Source of the DNA: Candidatus Hydrogenedentota bacterium
Lineage (GTDB): Bacteria; Hydrogenedentota; Hydrogenedentia; Hydrogenedentales; SLHB01
Assembly (NCBI GenBank): GCA_016209895.1
Contig: JACQVH010000062.1
Coordinates: 1 to 35,461, forward strand
Length of the DNA stretch: 35,461 nt
Reading direction: 5' to 3'
The translations under genes were made by a program, and so were the position numbers. The notes below the pieces were generated by a model. It saw only the letters and a list, made by a program, of their open reading frames with translations, was not told the DNA's origin and did not search any database. Of this stretch, positions 25,327-33,589 are shown in pieces (the stretch's first letter is position 1; every line of letters starts with the position of its first letter).

Positions 25327-26901
25327 TTACCGGCCCGATACCCCGACTTTGCGGATGCGGCCAAACCATGCCGCGTACAGGATAATCGCGATGGACAGCG
25401 CCGCGGCGACCCATGGAAACATCTGCGGACCCTTGGATACCGGGGATTGAACCGGCGCTGCGACCGGCAGAACCCCGCCCAGGCGCCTGCCCACCAGTTC
25501 CTGGGGTCTCACCTCTGACCGGATCGTTACCAATTGTCCCCCCTCTAAGAATATGCGGTTCATCGGTGTAAACCGGCCCCACGCGTCCAACACGCCGGAG
25601 ATGCCGGAATTGGCGCTGTGGATGAGGGGCAACCGCGTCTCGACGGCACGCACGCGGGCGATCTCCAACTCCTGGGGAATGGCCGTGCTTTCGCCGAACC
25701 AACTCAGATTGGTGATGACCACCAGCACGTCCGCGCCCATGGCTCGCAGGCGGGCGGCCATGTCTCCGAAAAGGACTTCGAAACAGATGAGCGGTCCGAG
25801 GACCCTTTCCCCGGTTTTGAAGACCTTGGCATCCGTCCCCGGTTCGACGTCGCCGATGGCGGGGACCAGTTTTTGGACAAACGGGATGAATTGACTGAGC
25901 GGCACGTATTCGCCGAATGGGGCTAAATGCAGCTTGTCGTAGTAGTCAACGATATTTCCCCCCGAATCAAAAAGATAGCTGGAATTTCGCCACTCGCCCG
26001 TAGCCGGGTCCAAGCGTTGCGCGCCGGTGAACAGCGGGCATTGCGTGGCGGTAGCGAGTGCACGTATTTCCGCTTCGATCTCGGGGTCGTCAATCGCGGT
26101 CATCACCAAACTTTCCGGCCAGACGAAGAGGTCCACGTGCTCGCGCTGAGCGAGCACTCGCGATTTGGCCGCGGTATTGCGCACCATTTCCACCGTATAT
26201 TCGTCGTCCCACTTCATTTCGAGGGAAAAGTTTGGTTGAATGATCCCCACGGAGAGCGGCCGCGTTGCATAGTCGGGGTCGGCCAGCATCCAGTATCCCG
26301 CCAAATGAGGGACAATAAGCAGGGTTGCGGCAGTTGCGGACAAGGCCAGACGATGTTTCTGCGGGGCAAACAATTCCGCTACGCACGCATTGAAGGCTAC
26401 CACTATCGCTGCAATCAGCGGCGCGCCTCCCACGGACGCCCACTGGAGCAGCGGCAAATCGCGCCCCTGGGAATAGGCCAGCGATCCCCAGCCGAACCCG
26501 GAAAACAGAGTTCCCTGCAACCATTCCATTACGGCCCAGAGAAATGTCAACGACAGGATGGAAAGTGCGGTTCCGGTTCGCTCCCGAACCCAGGCCCAGA
26601 CGGCTCCGGCCAGTCCCCAATACGCGGCCATGAATAGGCAGAGGAAGAGATAGCCCCAGGCGGCCCATCCGCCGGTCCAATAGTAGTTTGTCAGGAGCCA
26701 TTGCAGCAAAAGGAGGTAAAACACGAGGCCCGAGATGAAGAATTGCAAGCAGCCCCGGGCAATCCTTCCCGGACCCACTGATACCAGTAACGGCATGAAG
26801 GCGAGCCAAACCAGGGGGAACAGGTGATACCTGGGGAAACCGAGCGAAAGGAGGACCCCCGTCGTCATCGCGGGACCATACGTGCGCGCAATGGAGTTCA
26901 T
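25327..26901 (-). CDS. lnt: Apolipoprotein N-acyltransferase
   Basis: 524 residues from ATG 26899-26901 (a TTG at 26940 would add 13; neither has a clear ribosome site). Six or so N-terminal membrane helices (about 10-205) precede a nitrilase-like periplasmic domain. The catalytic triad is visible: Glu263 in VWPESL, Lys323 in YYDKLHLAPFGEYVP and Cys373 in GPLICFEVLFGD. A last helix lies near the C-terminus (FPWVAAALSIAIILYAAWFG). It transfers an acyl chain to the N-terminal Cys of lipoproteins, the final step of maturation. The TPR lipoprotein in the same operon would be a client. It lies 54 bp downstream of a secretin-core gene and 3 bp upstream of murJ. Confidence 0.93.
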   Translation of the reverse strand: MNSIARTYGPAMTTGVLLSLGFPRYHLFPLVWLAFMPLLVSVGPGRIARGCLQFFISGLVFYLLLLQWLLTNYYWTGGWAAWGYLFLCLFMAAYWGLAGAVWAWVRERTGTALSILSLTFLWAVMEWLQGTLFSGFGWGSLAYSQGRDLPLLQWASVGGAPLIAAIVVAFNACVAELFAPQKHRLALSATAATLLIVPHLAGYWMLADPDYATRPLSVGIIQPNFSLEMKWDDEYTVEMVRNTAAKSRVLAQREHVDLFVWPESLVMTAIDDPEIEAEIRALATATQCPLFTGAQRLDPATGEWRNSSYLFDSGGNIVDYYDKLHLAPFGEYVPLSQFIPFVQKLVPAIGDVEPGTDAKVFKTGERVLGPLICFEVLFGDMAARLRAMGADVLVVITNLSWFGESTAIPQELEIARVRAVETRLPLIHSANSGISGVLDAWGRFTPMNRIFLEGGQLVTIRSEVRPQELVGRRLGGVLPVAAPVQSPVSKGPQMFPWVAAALSIAIILYAAWFGRIRKVGVSGR

Positions 26902-26955
26902 CGAGAGGGGATCATGCGCGACACCCGTGCGGCAGTTCAACTGGAGCGGCGGAGG

Positions 26956-28029
26956 CTACAGCTCGTCCTGTAGAATCTTGATCTCCTGGCTGATGCGGTT
27001 CATATTCTGCCACTTCTCTTCGCGCCAGAAATTCAGGGCGCTTTCCGCTTCCGGCTTCAAGTCCCGCAGGTCAATCAGTGTGGGCCGAATAAAGATCAGC
27101 AGATTGGTCTTGGAAGATTCCGCTTTGCGGCCCCGGAAAGGAATCCCGACCAAGGGCATCTTCCCCACAATGGGGACGCGGCGCTCCGTGTTGCGGACAA
27201 TGCTGCTGGACAGGCCTCCGATGACGATGGTCTGGCCGTTGGGTACCACCACGAGACCGGTCTGGGAACGGGTGGACAGAACCGGGAGGTCCAGCCCCCG
27301 GATTTTGTCAACGCGCACCACGTCGCTGACGTCCATCTTGGTAATGATGATTTGTATCAGGTCGTCGGACAGCGCCTTGGGCTTGATCCGCGCGGTAACG
27401 CCCACGTCTTTCCAGGTTACGGAGAGTTGTGGCCGGAACCCGGGGTCGTAGGCCAATTGGCGGATAGGCACCTGCCCCCCGGCGTGGATTGCGGCTTCTT
27501 GATTATCGCGAACCAGCACCTCCGGCTTCGAAACCAAGTCAAGGTCCGATTTTCGTTCAATGCCGCGGAACAGGCCTTCGATCGTGCCATACCCCGGATT
27601 GATGATGCTCATTGATAATCCTACCCCGCTCTGGGTCTGAACGCCATCCGCCAGCGTGCCCGCTTGGTCGGGTCGCAGGTTATCGGGCGGGGGGCTTAGG
27701 TCCGGGGCAGGTAAGGTCACCGTAAAGTTGCGGTCCAACGGATTAAACACCGAGGTCGTAACACGTTCCAGCGATCCGCTCTGCTCGACGCCGCGCACGA
27801 AGCGGGTATAAGTCAAGTTCGCCCCCAAATCGCGTAACCCCTCTTCGCCGGTCTCGCTGATCCACACCTGCATTTGAATTTGGCGCGTCGAGACCGTCTT
27901 CGGGTCCGGCATCGGCGGCGCGGCCGCAGGTGGAGGTGGCGCCGGAGCCGGAGCGGGCTCTTGGCCGGTAACCACGGGCGCGTACGCCATCACAAGGAGT
28001 GAAAACAGATGATACCGCCAAGTCTTCAC
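26956..28029 (-). CDS. Short secretin-core protein B (GspD/PilQ C-domain)
   Basis: 357 residues from GTG 28027-28029, overlapping the upstream TGA (GTGA) with GGAGG about 7 nt before it. Signal peptide (LFSLLVMAYAPVVTG), then an Ala/Pro-rich linker (24-42) and directly the secretin C-terminal core: RQIQMQVWISETGEEGL, DLVSKPEVLVRDNQEAAIHAG (quoted in part), VTWKDVGVTARIKPK, LSTRSQTGLVVVPNGQTIVIGG and the closing VPIVGKMPLVGIPF. The N0/N1-type periplasmic domains of normal secretins (usually 600 residues or more) are missing. Secretins form outer-membrane rings for type II secretion or type IV pili. Whether this one forms a ring alone or with its neighbour is unknown. The end LLIFIRPTLIDLRD is typical. 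Confidence 0.85.
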   Translation of the reverse strand: MKTWRYHLFSLLVMAYAPVVTGQEPAPAPAPPPPAAAPPMPDPKTVSTRQIQMQVWISETGEEGLRDLGANLTYTRFVRGVEQSGSLERVTTSVFNPLDRNFTVTLPAPDLSPPPDNLRPDQAGTLADGVQTQSGVGLSMSIINPGYGTIEGLFRGIERKSDLDLVSKPEVLVRDNQEAAIHAGGQVPIRQLAYDPGFRPQLSVTWKDVGVTARIKPKALSDDLIQIIITKMDVSDVVRVDKIRGLDLPVLSTRSQTGLVVVPNGQTIVIGGLSSSIVRNTERRVPIVGKMPLVGIPFRGRKAESSKTNLLIFIRPTLIDLRDLKPEAESALNFWREEKWQNMNRISQEIKILQDEL

Positions 28030-29270
28030 CGCTTCCCCTCCGTCTTCGTATCGCCTTCGGCTTCCGGCTTCTTGCCTTTGCCCTTAGCCTTGCTTTCGTC
28101 CTTCTTCGAGACGCCTTCCGCAATGCCTTGTGGAATCGAAGTAATCCCTTGAATGACGTCGCTGATTACATCGGTCGGGTGTGCCCTTTCCTTTTGGTCC
28201 CCTTCTTCTACAAAGCCTTGTTCTTCGGCCACCGTATAGGCCGGTTGCCAGATTTCCGCTTTCAGCAGGAACACGAGTTCTCGGCGTCCCTCACTGGTCG
28301 AGCGGTTTCCCACCGAGGTCGAGAGCGGTGACGCCAGAAAGTTTCCGGGAACGACTTGTTCGGCCAGACCCACCGCGAGGTCCTCGGCCTGCAACAACCA
28401 GGGCAGCGTGGAGAGGTTCTTATTCTTGGTGTTGCGATAGAGGCCGCCCAACATCAGCACTTGGCCGTGCCGCACCCATACGGAAGTCTGCACACTCCGG
28501 GAGACCAGTTCCGGCACGCTGATCTGATTCGCGGTACCCCCGGCCTGGTCGGCCAGCGCGATCACAATGCGGTCGCCCTCTTCCGTAACCTCGGCGTCGA
28601 TGTTCAACATGATGTACGTATCTTCGGTGGTCGCCCAGTTTCCGTCGTCGTCAATTACTTGCGGCGCGGCAATCTTCAACGATACGCCCGTCGGCCGGAA
28701 CTTCGTCGCCTGCACGGTGGTGGCCCCGACCACGCTGGTCTCCTCGTAGGGCACTTCCTTGACGGTCTTAATCAGGGTGGGAACGGTCGAGCCGACCATC
28801 ACCATAGCTTTGGGCCGAGAATGAATAAAGAGTCGGTTTTCGTTGACCAGAGCCTGGAGTACGGCCTCGATATCGCCCTCGCTCAGTCGAATCCGATCAA
28901 AAAACACAGTAATATTGGGCGCACCGCTGGTGGGAAACGTAATATCGGCGGCGGTGACGTTGCCATTGCCGCTCGAGATACGCCCATAAGGACGCGGCTC
29001 ATTTCGCCGCGCGAAGTACGCACTCAGTCCGGTTTCCACGCCCTTGTTGGTCTGGAATTCTACGACCTTAACGGAGACGTTCACCTGCTGCGGCGCGTCG
29101 GGCGTAGCCGGCAACACCCGCTGATCCTGGGGCGGTGCCTCCCAGACCAACGGTTTGCTGGCATCTATCGTCGTCGTCAAATCCGGCGGAATTGTCGCCG
29201 CTTGAGGATAGGCCACCCGGGCCCAGATACAACCAAGTATGGCAAAAACCATGAACCACTTTTTAGACAT
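28026..29270 (-). CDS. Short secretin-core protein A
   Basis: 414 residues from ATG 29268-29270, 4 nt after the lipoprotein gene stop (a TTG at 29285 would overlap it). A signal peptide (FMVFAILGCIWARVAYPQA) leads straight into the secretin core: QVNVSVKVVEFQTNKGVETG, LQALVNENRLFIHSRPKAMV, a long mid-segment ending GVSLKIAAPQVI, MLNIDAEVTEEGDRI, SVQTSVWVRHGQVLMLGGLY and finally RRELVFLLKAEIW. The N-domains are absent, as in protein B. The C-terminal tail after the core is Lys-rich and disordered (KDESKAKGKGKKPEAEG), unlike protein B. The fixed order lipoprotein - A - B suggests one complex. Distinct sequence from B, so not a recent duplicate. Confidence 0.82.
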   Translation of the reverse strand: MSKKWFMVFAILGCIWARVAYPQAATIPPDLTTTIDASKPLVWEAPPQDQRVLPATPDAPQQVNVSVKVVEFQTNKGVETGLSAYFARRNEPRPYGRISSGNGNVTAADITFPTSGAPNITVFFDRIRLSEGDIEAVLQALVNENRLFIHSRPKAMVMVGSTVPTLIKTVKEVPYEETSVVGATTVQATKFRPTGVSLKIAAPQVIDDDGNWATTEDTYIMLNIDAEVTEEGDRIVIALADQAGGTANQISVPELVSRSVQTSVWVRHGQVLMLGGLYRNTKNKNLSTLPWLLQAEDLAVGLAEQVVPGNFLASPLSTSVGNRSTSEGRRELVFLLKAEIWQPAYTVAEEQGFVEEGDQKERAHPTDVISDVIQGITSIPQGIAEGVSKKDESKAKGKGKKPEAEGDTKTEGKR

Positions 29271-29274
29271 AAGG

Positions 29275-30276
29275 CTACCGTTCAAAGGTACTCACACATT
29301 CGTAGCGGGCGATGTTTTCAATGTTGTCGAAATTGCTGAATTGGGCGCTGAACGCCCGAATCTCTCCCGGGTTGAGCCGCCCAATATTGACCGCGGTTGA
29401 TTCGTAAACCACATTTCCGAATCCGTAGAGAGTGATCATCACCTGGACCCCGTAAAGAACGCTGTCGCCGCGATTCACCGCTTGGCCGGTAACGGAGTAG
29501 TAGCGGGGCCGGCGGGTGAGCAGGTCTTCCCCGCTGTGGAAATCGGAGGTATTGATGATCTCGACGGGCTCTTCACGGATTTGTCGTCGCTGAACTTCGC
29601 CGGGCGTAAGGGCGACGTATTCGCCGGTCGGCAGCCGTTCGATCCGACTGGCCACCGTCTTGTCGTCGGTGAATTCGGGATGATTCTCGATAATGTGGAG
29701 ATAGATTCTTCCAGACTGCTGATAATCCCCGCGCTTCCACATTAGGTCGGCCAGTTCCCACTGGCTGGCCAAGTCATCCGGGGCGGTCCGTAGTTTATTA
29801 ATCAGGGTATCAATGCGGCTATCCAGCTTTTCCGGCGAGGGGTATTTCTGGTTGTATTCGTCGGTCACGCGGGCCACATAGTCTTTGCTCTCTTTCGCAT
29901 AGGAACCATCCGGCGCCAAGCGTAGGTATTCATTGAACATGTCTATGGCGTCGCGATAACCGTTGATCTTGTAATACGTCACGCCCAGCAGGTAGCGGGC
30001 TTGGAGGGCGGCCTTGGACTCCGGATACTTGGAAATCATGTGCTGGAGACGGGGAATGACGACGGTGTAGTCCCCGGTCTCGATCATGCGGCGCGCTTCC
30101 TCGACTTCTTTCTCGCTGGCGCGCTCATCGAGCAGATAATTCTTGGTATGAGGAGTAACCGTGACGGGAGACGTCGAACGCGGCGTGGTGCAACCCGCCA
30201 GCGCGAGCAAAGACACCCACGATACGACGAGCCAACCCGACGCTCTCACCCCCTCTAGCGACGTTCTGAAATTCAC
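29275..30276 (-). CDS. TPR-containing outer-membrane lipoprotein
   Basis: 333 residues starting at GTG 30274-30276, with a weak ribosome site. The lipobox LALAGC places the lipid anchor on Cys29. Residues about 50-200 contain tetratricopeptide-like helices (ARRMIETGDYTVVIPRLQHM, ALQARYLLGVTYYKINGYRD, DAIDMFNEYLRLAPDGSYAK), similar in style to BamD/YbgF. The last 90 residues (YYSVTGQAVNRGD...VMITLYGFGNVVYES) form a beta-rich domain like the FxLYD domain. Probably a scaffold or pilotin-like partner for the two secretin-core proteins encoded directly downstream. It is the second gene of the operon, 19 bp after the Skp-like gene. Confidence 0.75.
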   Translation of the reverse strand: MNFRTSLEGVRASGWLVVSWVSLLALAGCTTPRSTSPVTVTPHTKNYLLDERASEKEVEEARRMIETGDYTVVIPRLQHMISKYPESKAALQARYLLGVTYYKINGYRDAIDMFNEYLRLAPDGSYAKESKDYVARVTDEYNQKYPSPEKLDSRIDTLINKLRTAPDDLASQWELADLMWKRGDYQQSGRIYLHIIENHPEFTDDKTVASRIERLPTGEYVALTPGEVQRRQIREEPVEIINTSDFHSGEDLLTRRPRYYSVTGQAVNRGDSVLYGVQVMITLYGFGNVVYESTAVNIGRLNPGEIRAFSAQFSNFDNIENIARYECVSTFER

Positions 30277-30295
30277 TATTCTAACTCTCGTCCCG

Positions 30296-30727
30296 TTATC
30301 TCTTTCGGTGTTGGGCTTTTTTGGTCGTCTTTCCGTGGATGGCCTGAATTACCAGGGGTGTAATGTCTTCGGCCGGGATCGCCGGTTTGACGCTGGTGAG
30401 GTAATCGTGCTCGGCGATGAAATCATACTTGGATTCCTGACCCACCCGAGAGATAGCGCGAACTGCGCGGTCACTCGCTTGGCTCAGCAGAATCCAGTAC
30501 TTTCCCGTACCCCGCTCGACTTTCTTGCCTTTGAGTTCCTGATATTCCGGGGTAGCGCGTAGCACATCGTCATAGCGGATACCGCCCGGCTTATCGAACG
30601 CGTGGGCCTTTCCCCAATAGACTTTCTGTCCCTTAATCTGTTCCTGAGGTATGGAATATGTTCCTGCGGCTGCGGTGAAACACCCTACCAGAACTATTCC
30701 GACGATTAGTCCGAGTCGCTTCAGCAT
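30296..30727 (-). CDS. Small secreted protein, possible divergent Skp/OmpH relative
   Basis: 143 residues; ATG 30725-30727 has a strong GGGAGG 5-6 nt upstream. Signal peptide (LKRLGLIVGIVLVGCFTAAA), then a short domain. The segment RAVRAISRVGQESKYDFIAE and the end IPAEDITPLVIQAI read like the C-terminal half of Skp/OmpH periplasmic chaperones (AIkkVakekgYDlv... DlTdeVi). The long coiled-coil tentacles of Skp seem shortened, and a basic KTTKKAQHRKR tail is added. A chaperone-like role for envelope proteins is inferred; the resemblance is by eye and could be wrong. First gene after the operon promoter. Confidence 0.55.
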   Translation of the reverse strand: MLKRLGLIVGIVLVGCFTAAAGTYSIPQEQIKGQKVYWGKAHAFDKPGGIRYDDVLRATPEYQELKGKKVERGTGKYWILLSQASDRAVRAISRVGQESKYDFIAEHDYLTSVKPAIPAEDITPLVIQAIHGKTTKKAQHRKR

Positions 30728-30816
30728 CGTGCCCTCCCTTTTTCATAGCCGCCCCCGCTGATTCGCGGGCTGAGCCGATCGAGTCGAGCGCCCTAAGACG
30801 CCTGCTTCCCATCCTC

Positions 30817-30845
30817 ATTCTAAAAAAACCAGGATTCCTTGTCAA
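30817..30845 (-). promoter_or_regulatory. Near-consensus sigma-70 promoter of the envelope operon
   Basis: On the minus strand TTGACA (30840-30845, perfect -35) is followed by a 17-bp spacer and TAGAAT (30817-30822, five of six). Transcription would start near 30810, leaving a leader of roughly 80 nt before the Skp-like gene. Gaps of 19, 4, -4, 54 and 3 bp to the following five genes suggest one transcript through murJ. Confidence 0.75.
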
Positions 30846-31181
30846 CTGTTTACCGCACTAGTTTTCGCACCACCCAGATGCCTTACTCCGCCGTCGTTAT
30901 CACCTCCGCCCTGCATCTGATGGGCTTAACTGACTGAAATTATTTGGGTTACGCTGATATTGTCCGCTTCCCCAATCCCGGTCTTTCACTCTTACTATAC
31001 CGCCAAGTTGCAGAAAGTTTCCTCTTTTCGTGTTTCGGGTGGCGTGCGGCGTGGGCTGTTTTTCCAATTTCGACAACGTTCCGGCAGGGGGTTTCGGTAG
31101 GATCGTGGAGTCGGAAGGTGTACATCGTACGCCGAGATGGACTACGCTTGGCACCGTTAGCGTACTTCACATGAATTCCCT
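30846..31181. other. Divergent intergenic region without a gene
   Basis: Part of the 685-bp space between the envelope and exopolysaccharide operons. It looks less GC-rich than its surroundings and has no open frame with a good ribosome site or recognisable product. Only the two flanking promoters could be called; binding sites for regulators are likely but none is distinctive. Confidence 0.5.
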
Positions 31182-31210
31182 TTGTCAAAATGAGCAAGAG
31201 GTGGTACTAT
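31182..31210 (+). promoter_or_regulatory. Sigma-70-like promoter of the exopolysaccharide operon
   Basis: TTGTCA (31182-31187, five of six) and TACTAT (31205-31210, four of six) are 17 bp apart. The start would be near 31217, giving a leader of about 195 nt before the glycosyltransferase gene. That is long enough for regulation at RNA level, though no known riboswitch was recognised. Confidence 0.6.
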
Positions 31211-31412
31211 AGTTACAAGTGCCGACGAGATTTCGGGCTTAAATGGAATCTTCGTAGGGGCTTGCGGCGTTTCTTGATAGTCGCGCCGGTTCCGCATCTG
31301 AGAGGACTAGAAGGAGAAGAGGGTCAGGGTATGTCTTATGGGCTCTCGTTAGCGGAACGTGGCGGGGATGCCCGGGCTGGGAAGGGCGCCTGCTTCACAT
31401 GCGGGAGACAGT

Positions 31413-32618
31413 ATGGGGAGTAACGTGGAAATCCCGCCTCACCGTAGTCTTCGTCTGATGATAGTAGACCCGATCGGTCACGTTCTGGGTGGCCACGACC
31501 ATGCCATTTGTCATCAGCTTTCGGAGTGGGGCCACGAGATCGTGCTCGCGACGAATGAGGATTATCCCTTCGCACACGCTAATGACCATCATTTCATCCA
31601 TATTCCGGCCTTCCGTGGCGTGGTAGGAGATGGTCGCCGGGTACGGAAGGGTCTGAATTACCTCCTCTCCGTGTTTCGCGTGATTCGCCAGACGGCCCGA
31701 ATGCGTCCCGATGCGGTCGTACTCTATTATCACCTCGAGCCGAGGGTGGACCGATGGTGGGTGCGTTACCTGGCGCGAAGAGGAATTCGCACACTGGTTT
31801 GCGCCCACGATGTGGTGCCGCTGGACTCCAAGGCGGACGCGCACTCGGCCTACCGTTCCCTTTATCAGAGCGCATGGGCGGTGCTGGCGTTCAGCCAGTT
31901 TGCCAGGGGCGAGCTTGTCAATACACTCGGTATCCCGGCATCGAAAGTGAATGTGCTATATTTTGGGGCAAACGGCCGGGGAAACGGCGCCCAAGTGTCG
32001 GGTGTCGCGAAGATCGCCGGGGCCCGGGAGCGGCTGGGAATTCTTCCCCAGGAAAAGGTGATTCTGTGTTTTGGCCAGATCAAGAAGAACAAGGGCTTGG
32101 GGTTCCTGCTTCGGGCGTTCGCCGAGGTACTGCGGGAAATCCCGCAGGCGCGGCTCTTGATTATCGGCCGGCCCTGGAAGGTGGACGTGGAGCCATTTCG
32201 TCGGCAAGCCGTCGAACTTGGCATAAGCCAGCGCGTGATCTTTCGCCCGGAATTGGTTCCCGACTGTGAAGTAAGTCAGTATTTTTCCGCCGCCGACGTG
32301 GTGGTGCTGCCGTACACTTATCTGTATCAAAGCGCGGTGCTGCCGTTAGCTTGCACTCTCGGCAAGCCGGTCGTTGCCACTCGGGTAGGCAACATTCCGG
32401 AAGTCCTCGAGGACGGGGAAACGGGCTACTTGGCGCCGCCCGCAGACGTGAAGGAGTTGCGGCGTGCCCTGTTGGAAGCGCTCATGAACCCCACGGAAGC
32501 AGCGCGACGGGCCCAACGGGCTCAGCAGGTCGTCCACGAGAAGTATTGCTGGACCTCATTCTGTCAGGGATTGGTCGAGATGATCCAAAATGGGCGTCAC
32601 TCCGTGGAATCCCGTTGA
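31413..32618 (+). CDS. GT4-family glycosyltransferase
   Basis: 401 residues from ATG 31413 with GGGAG 5 nt upstream (a GTG at 31359 has no site). Two Rossmann-like domains (GT-B fold). The N-terminal domain carries LMIVDPIGHVLGGHDHAICH with a Gly-rich loop; the C-terminal domain carries LCFGQIKKNKGLGFLLRAFA, ARLLIIGRPW and VVVLPYTYLYQSAVLPLACT, then GKPVVATRVGNIPEVLEDG. The first Glu of the common GT4 E-x7-E motif is replaced in YLYQSAVLPLA, as in some subfamilies. It probably adds a sugar from a nucleotide donor to a lipid-linked precursor at the inner membrane. First gene of the exopolysaccharide operon, 98 bp before the export gene. Confidence 0.9.
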   Translation: MGSNVEIPPHRSLRLMIVDPIGHVLGGHDHAICHQLSEWGHEIVLATNEDYPFAHANDHHFIHIPAFRGVVGDGRRVRKGLNYLLSVFRVIRQTARMRPDAVVLYYHLEPRVDRWWVRYLARRGIRTLVCAHDVVPLDSKADAHSAYRSLYQSAWAVLAFSQFARGELVNTLGIPASKVNVLYFGANGRGNGAQVSGVAKIAGARERLGILPQEKVILCFGQIKKNKGLGFLLRAFAEVLREIPQARLLIIGRPWKVDVEPFRRQAVELGISQRVIFRPELVPDCEVSQYFSAADVVVLPYTYLYQSAVLPLACTLGKPVVATRVGNIPEVLEDGETGYLAPPADVKELRRALLEALMNPTEAARRAQRAQQVVHEKYCWTSFCQGLVEMIQNGRHSVESR

Positions 32619-32716
32619 CGTGCATTGCGTTGTTGAAGTGCCGCGATGACTAAAACTATCCTAAGGCCAGGCGAGATGATTGAGAAAGGGGAATCGCCCT
32701 GCGTAAACGATACGTA

Positions 32717-33589
32717 TTGACCTCCACAATGCCATGGGTGGTATTACTGTCTTGGCTTTCCATCGGCTACGCCGATGAGACAAGTCCGGCGGAAGTGAAC
32801 GCCACGCGTGTGGCGCGGACCGCTCCCACGCGCGGCAGTTATATTTCCGGGTCGCGGCGCAATGTCGAGTTGGAAATGCCGGCGCCGCGCGAGTTAAGTG
32901 TCCCGGCGGTCCCGGAGGTAGTGGAATCTACGCGCCGATTCAGCCGCGAATATGTGTTGGCGCCGTTAGATTCCGTGGAGGTGGTCGTACTGAAGCACCC
33001 CGAGGTGGGGCGCACAGTAGCGATACGACCGGACGGCTACCTCACCTTGCCGGTGGTGGACGACGTGAAGGCCGCGGGCATGACCCCTTCCGAGTTGGAC
33101 CAAAAGATTACCGAATTGCTGGCGCCCCGGCTGGTCAATCCGGAAGTGTCCATCATTGTTACCAGCTTGCGTCCGCCTGCCGTTTACGTCGTCGGTGACG
33201 TGGCCCAGCCGACGATTGTCCCGCTTCGGGACGCGACCACGGTGTTTCAGGCGGTCGCGCGAGCCGGCGGATTTACGACGAAGTCGGCGAAGCGCAGTGT
33301 GATCCTCATTCGGTTGCAGGACGACAATCGGCTCACGGCCACGCGGCTTGACCTGGAACAGCGTGGTAAAGGAGCCGCTTACTTGGCGCTGAATAACGTG
33401 CCGCTCGAAGCGGAGGACATCGTTTTCGTCCCCAAGACATTGATTGCCCGTCTTAACGTGTTTATCAACGAGAACATCAACACGGTGTTGACCGGGGTCA
33501 ACAGTGTGCTAAGCACTTACAACCAAATCCGATTCACGGAAATCATTGATCGGCAATTGAGAGACTTAGACAGGACCGGCAACCAATGA
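32717..33589 (+). CDS. Wza-like polysaccharide export protein (Poly_export + SLBB)
   Basis: 290 residues from TTG 32717 as annotated. A CTG at 32699, six codons earlier in frame, has a better-placed AAGGGG about 8 nt upstream and would give a basic RKRYVL n-region before the hydrophobic PWVVLLSWLSIGYA, so that non-standard start deserves weight; ATG 32729 is a third option. The Poly_export domain runs about 75-150 (YVLAPLDSVEVVVLKHPEVG, AIRPDGYLTLPVVDDVKAAG), then one SLBB domain (VYVVGDVAQPTIVPLRDATT, VFQAVARAGGF). It lacks a lipobox Cys, unlike E. coli Wza. The C-terminal segment could insert in the outer membrane. Role: export channel for the polymer. The stop overlaps the next ATG (ATGA). 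Confidence 0.88.
   Translation: MTSTMPWVVLLSWLSIGYADETSPAEVNATRVARTAPTRGSYISGSRRNVELEMPAPRELSVPAVPEVVESTRRFSREYVLAPLDSVEVVVLKHPEVGRTVAIRPDGYLTLPVVDDVKAAGMTPSELDQKITELLAPRLVNPEVSIIVTSLRPPAVYVVGDVAQPTIVPLRDATTVFQAVARAGGFTTKSAKRSVILIRLQDDNRLTATRLDLEQRGKGAAYLALNNVPLEAEDIVFVPKTLIARLNVFINENINTVLTGVNSVLSTYNQIRFTEIIDRQLRDLDRTGNQ

Noticed and set aside
28356..29339. 327-codon plus-strand frame opposite secretin-core gene A
   Set aside because: Shadow; low-complexity His/Gly/Arg translation and no ribosome site.
31149..31161. TGGCAC resembling a sigma-54 -24 element
   Set aside because: The following GC is two bases too close for the -24/-12 spacing.
31217..31412. GEMM (cyclic di-GMP) riboswitch before the exopolysaccharide operon
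   Set aside because: The conserved core of that riboswitch is not visible in the leader.
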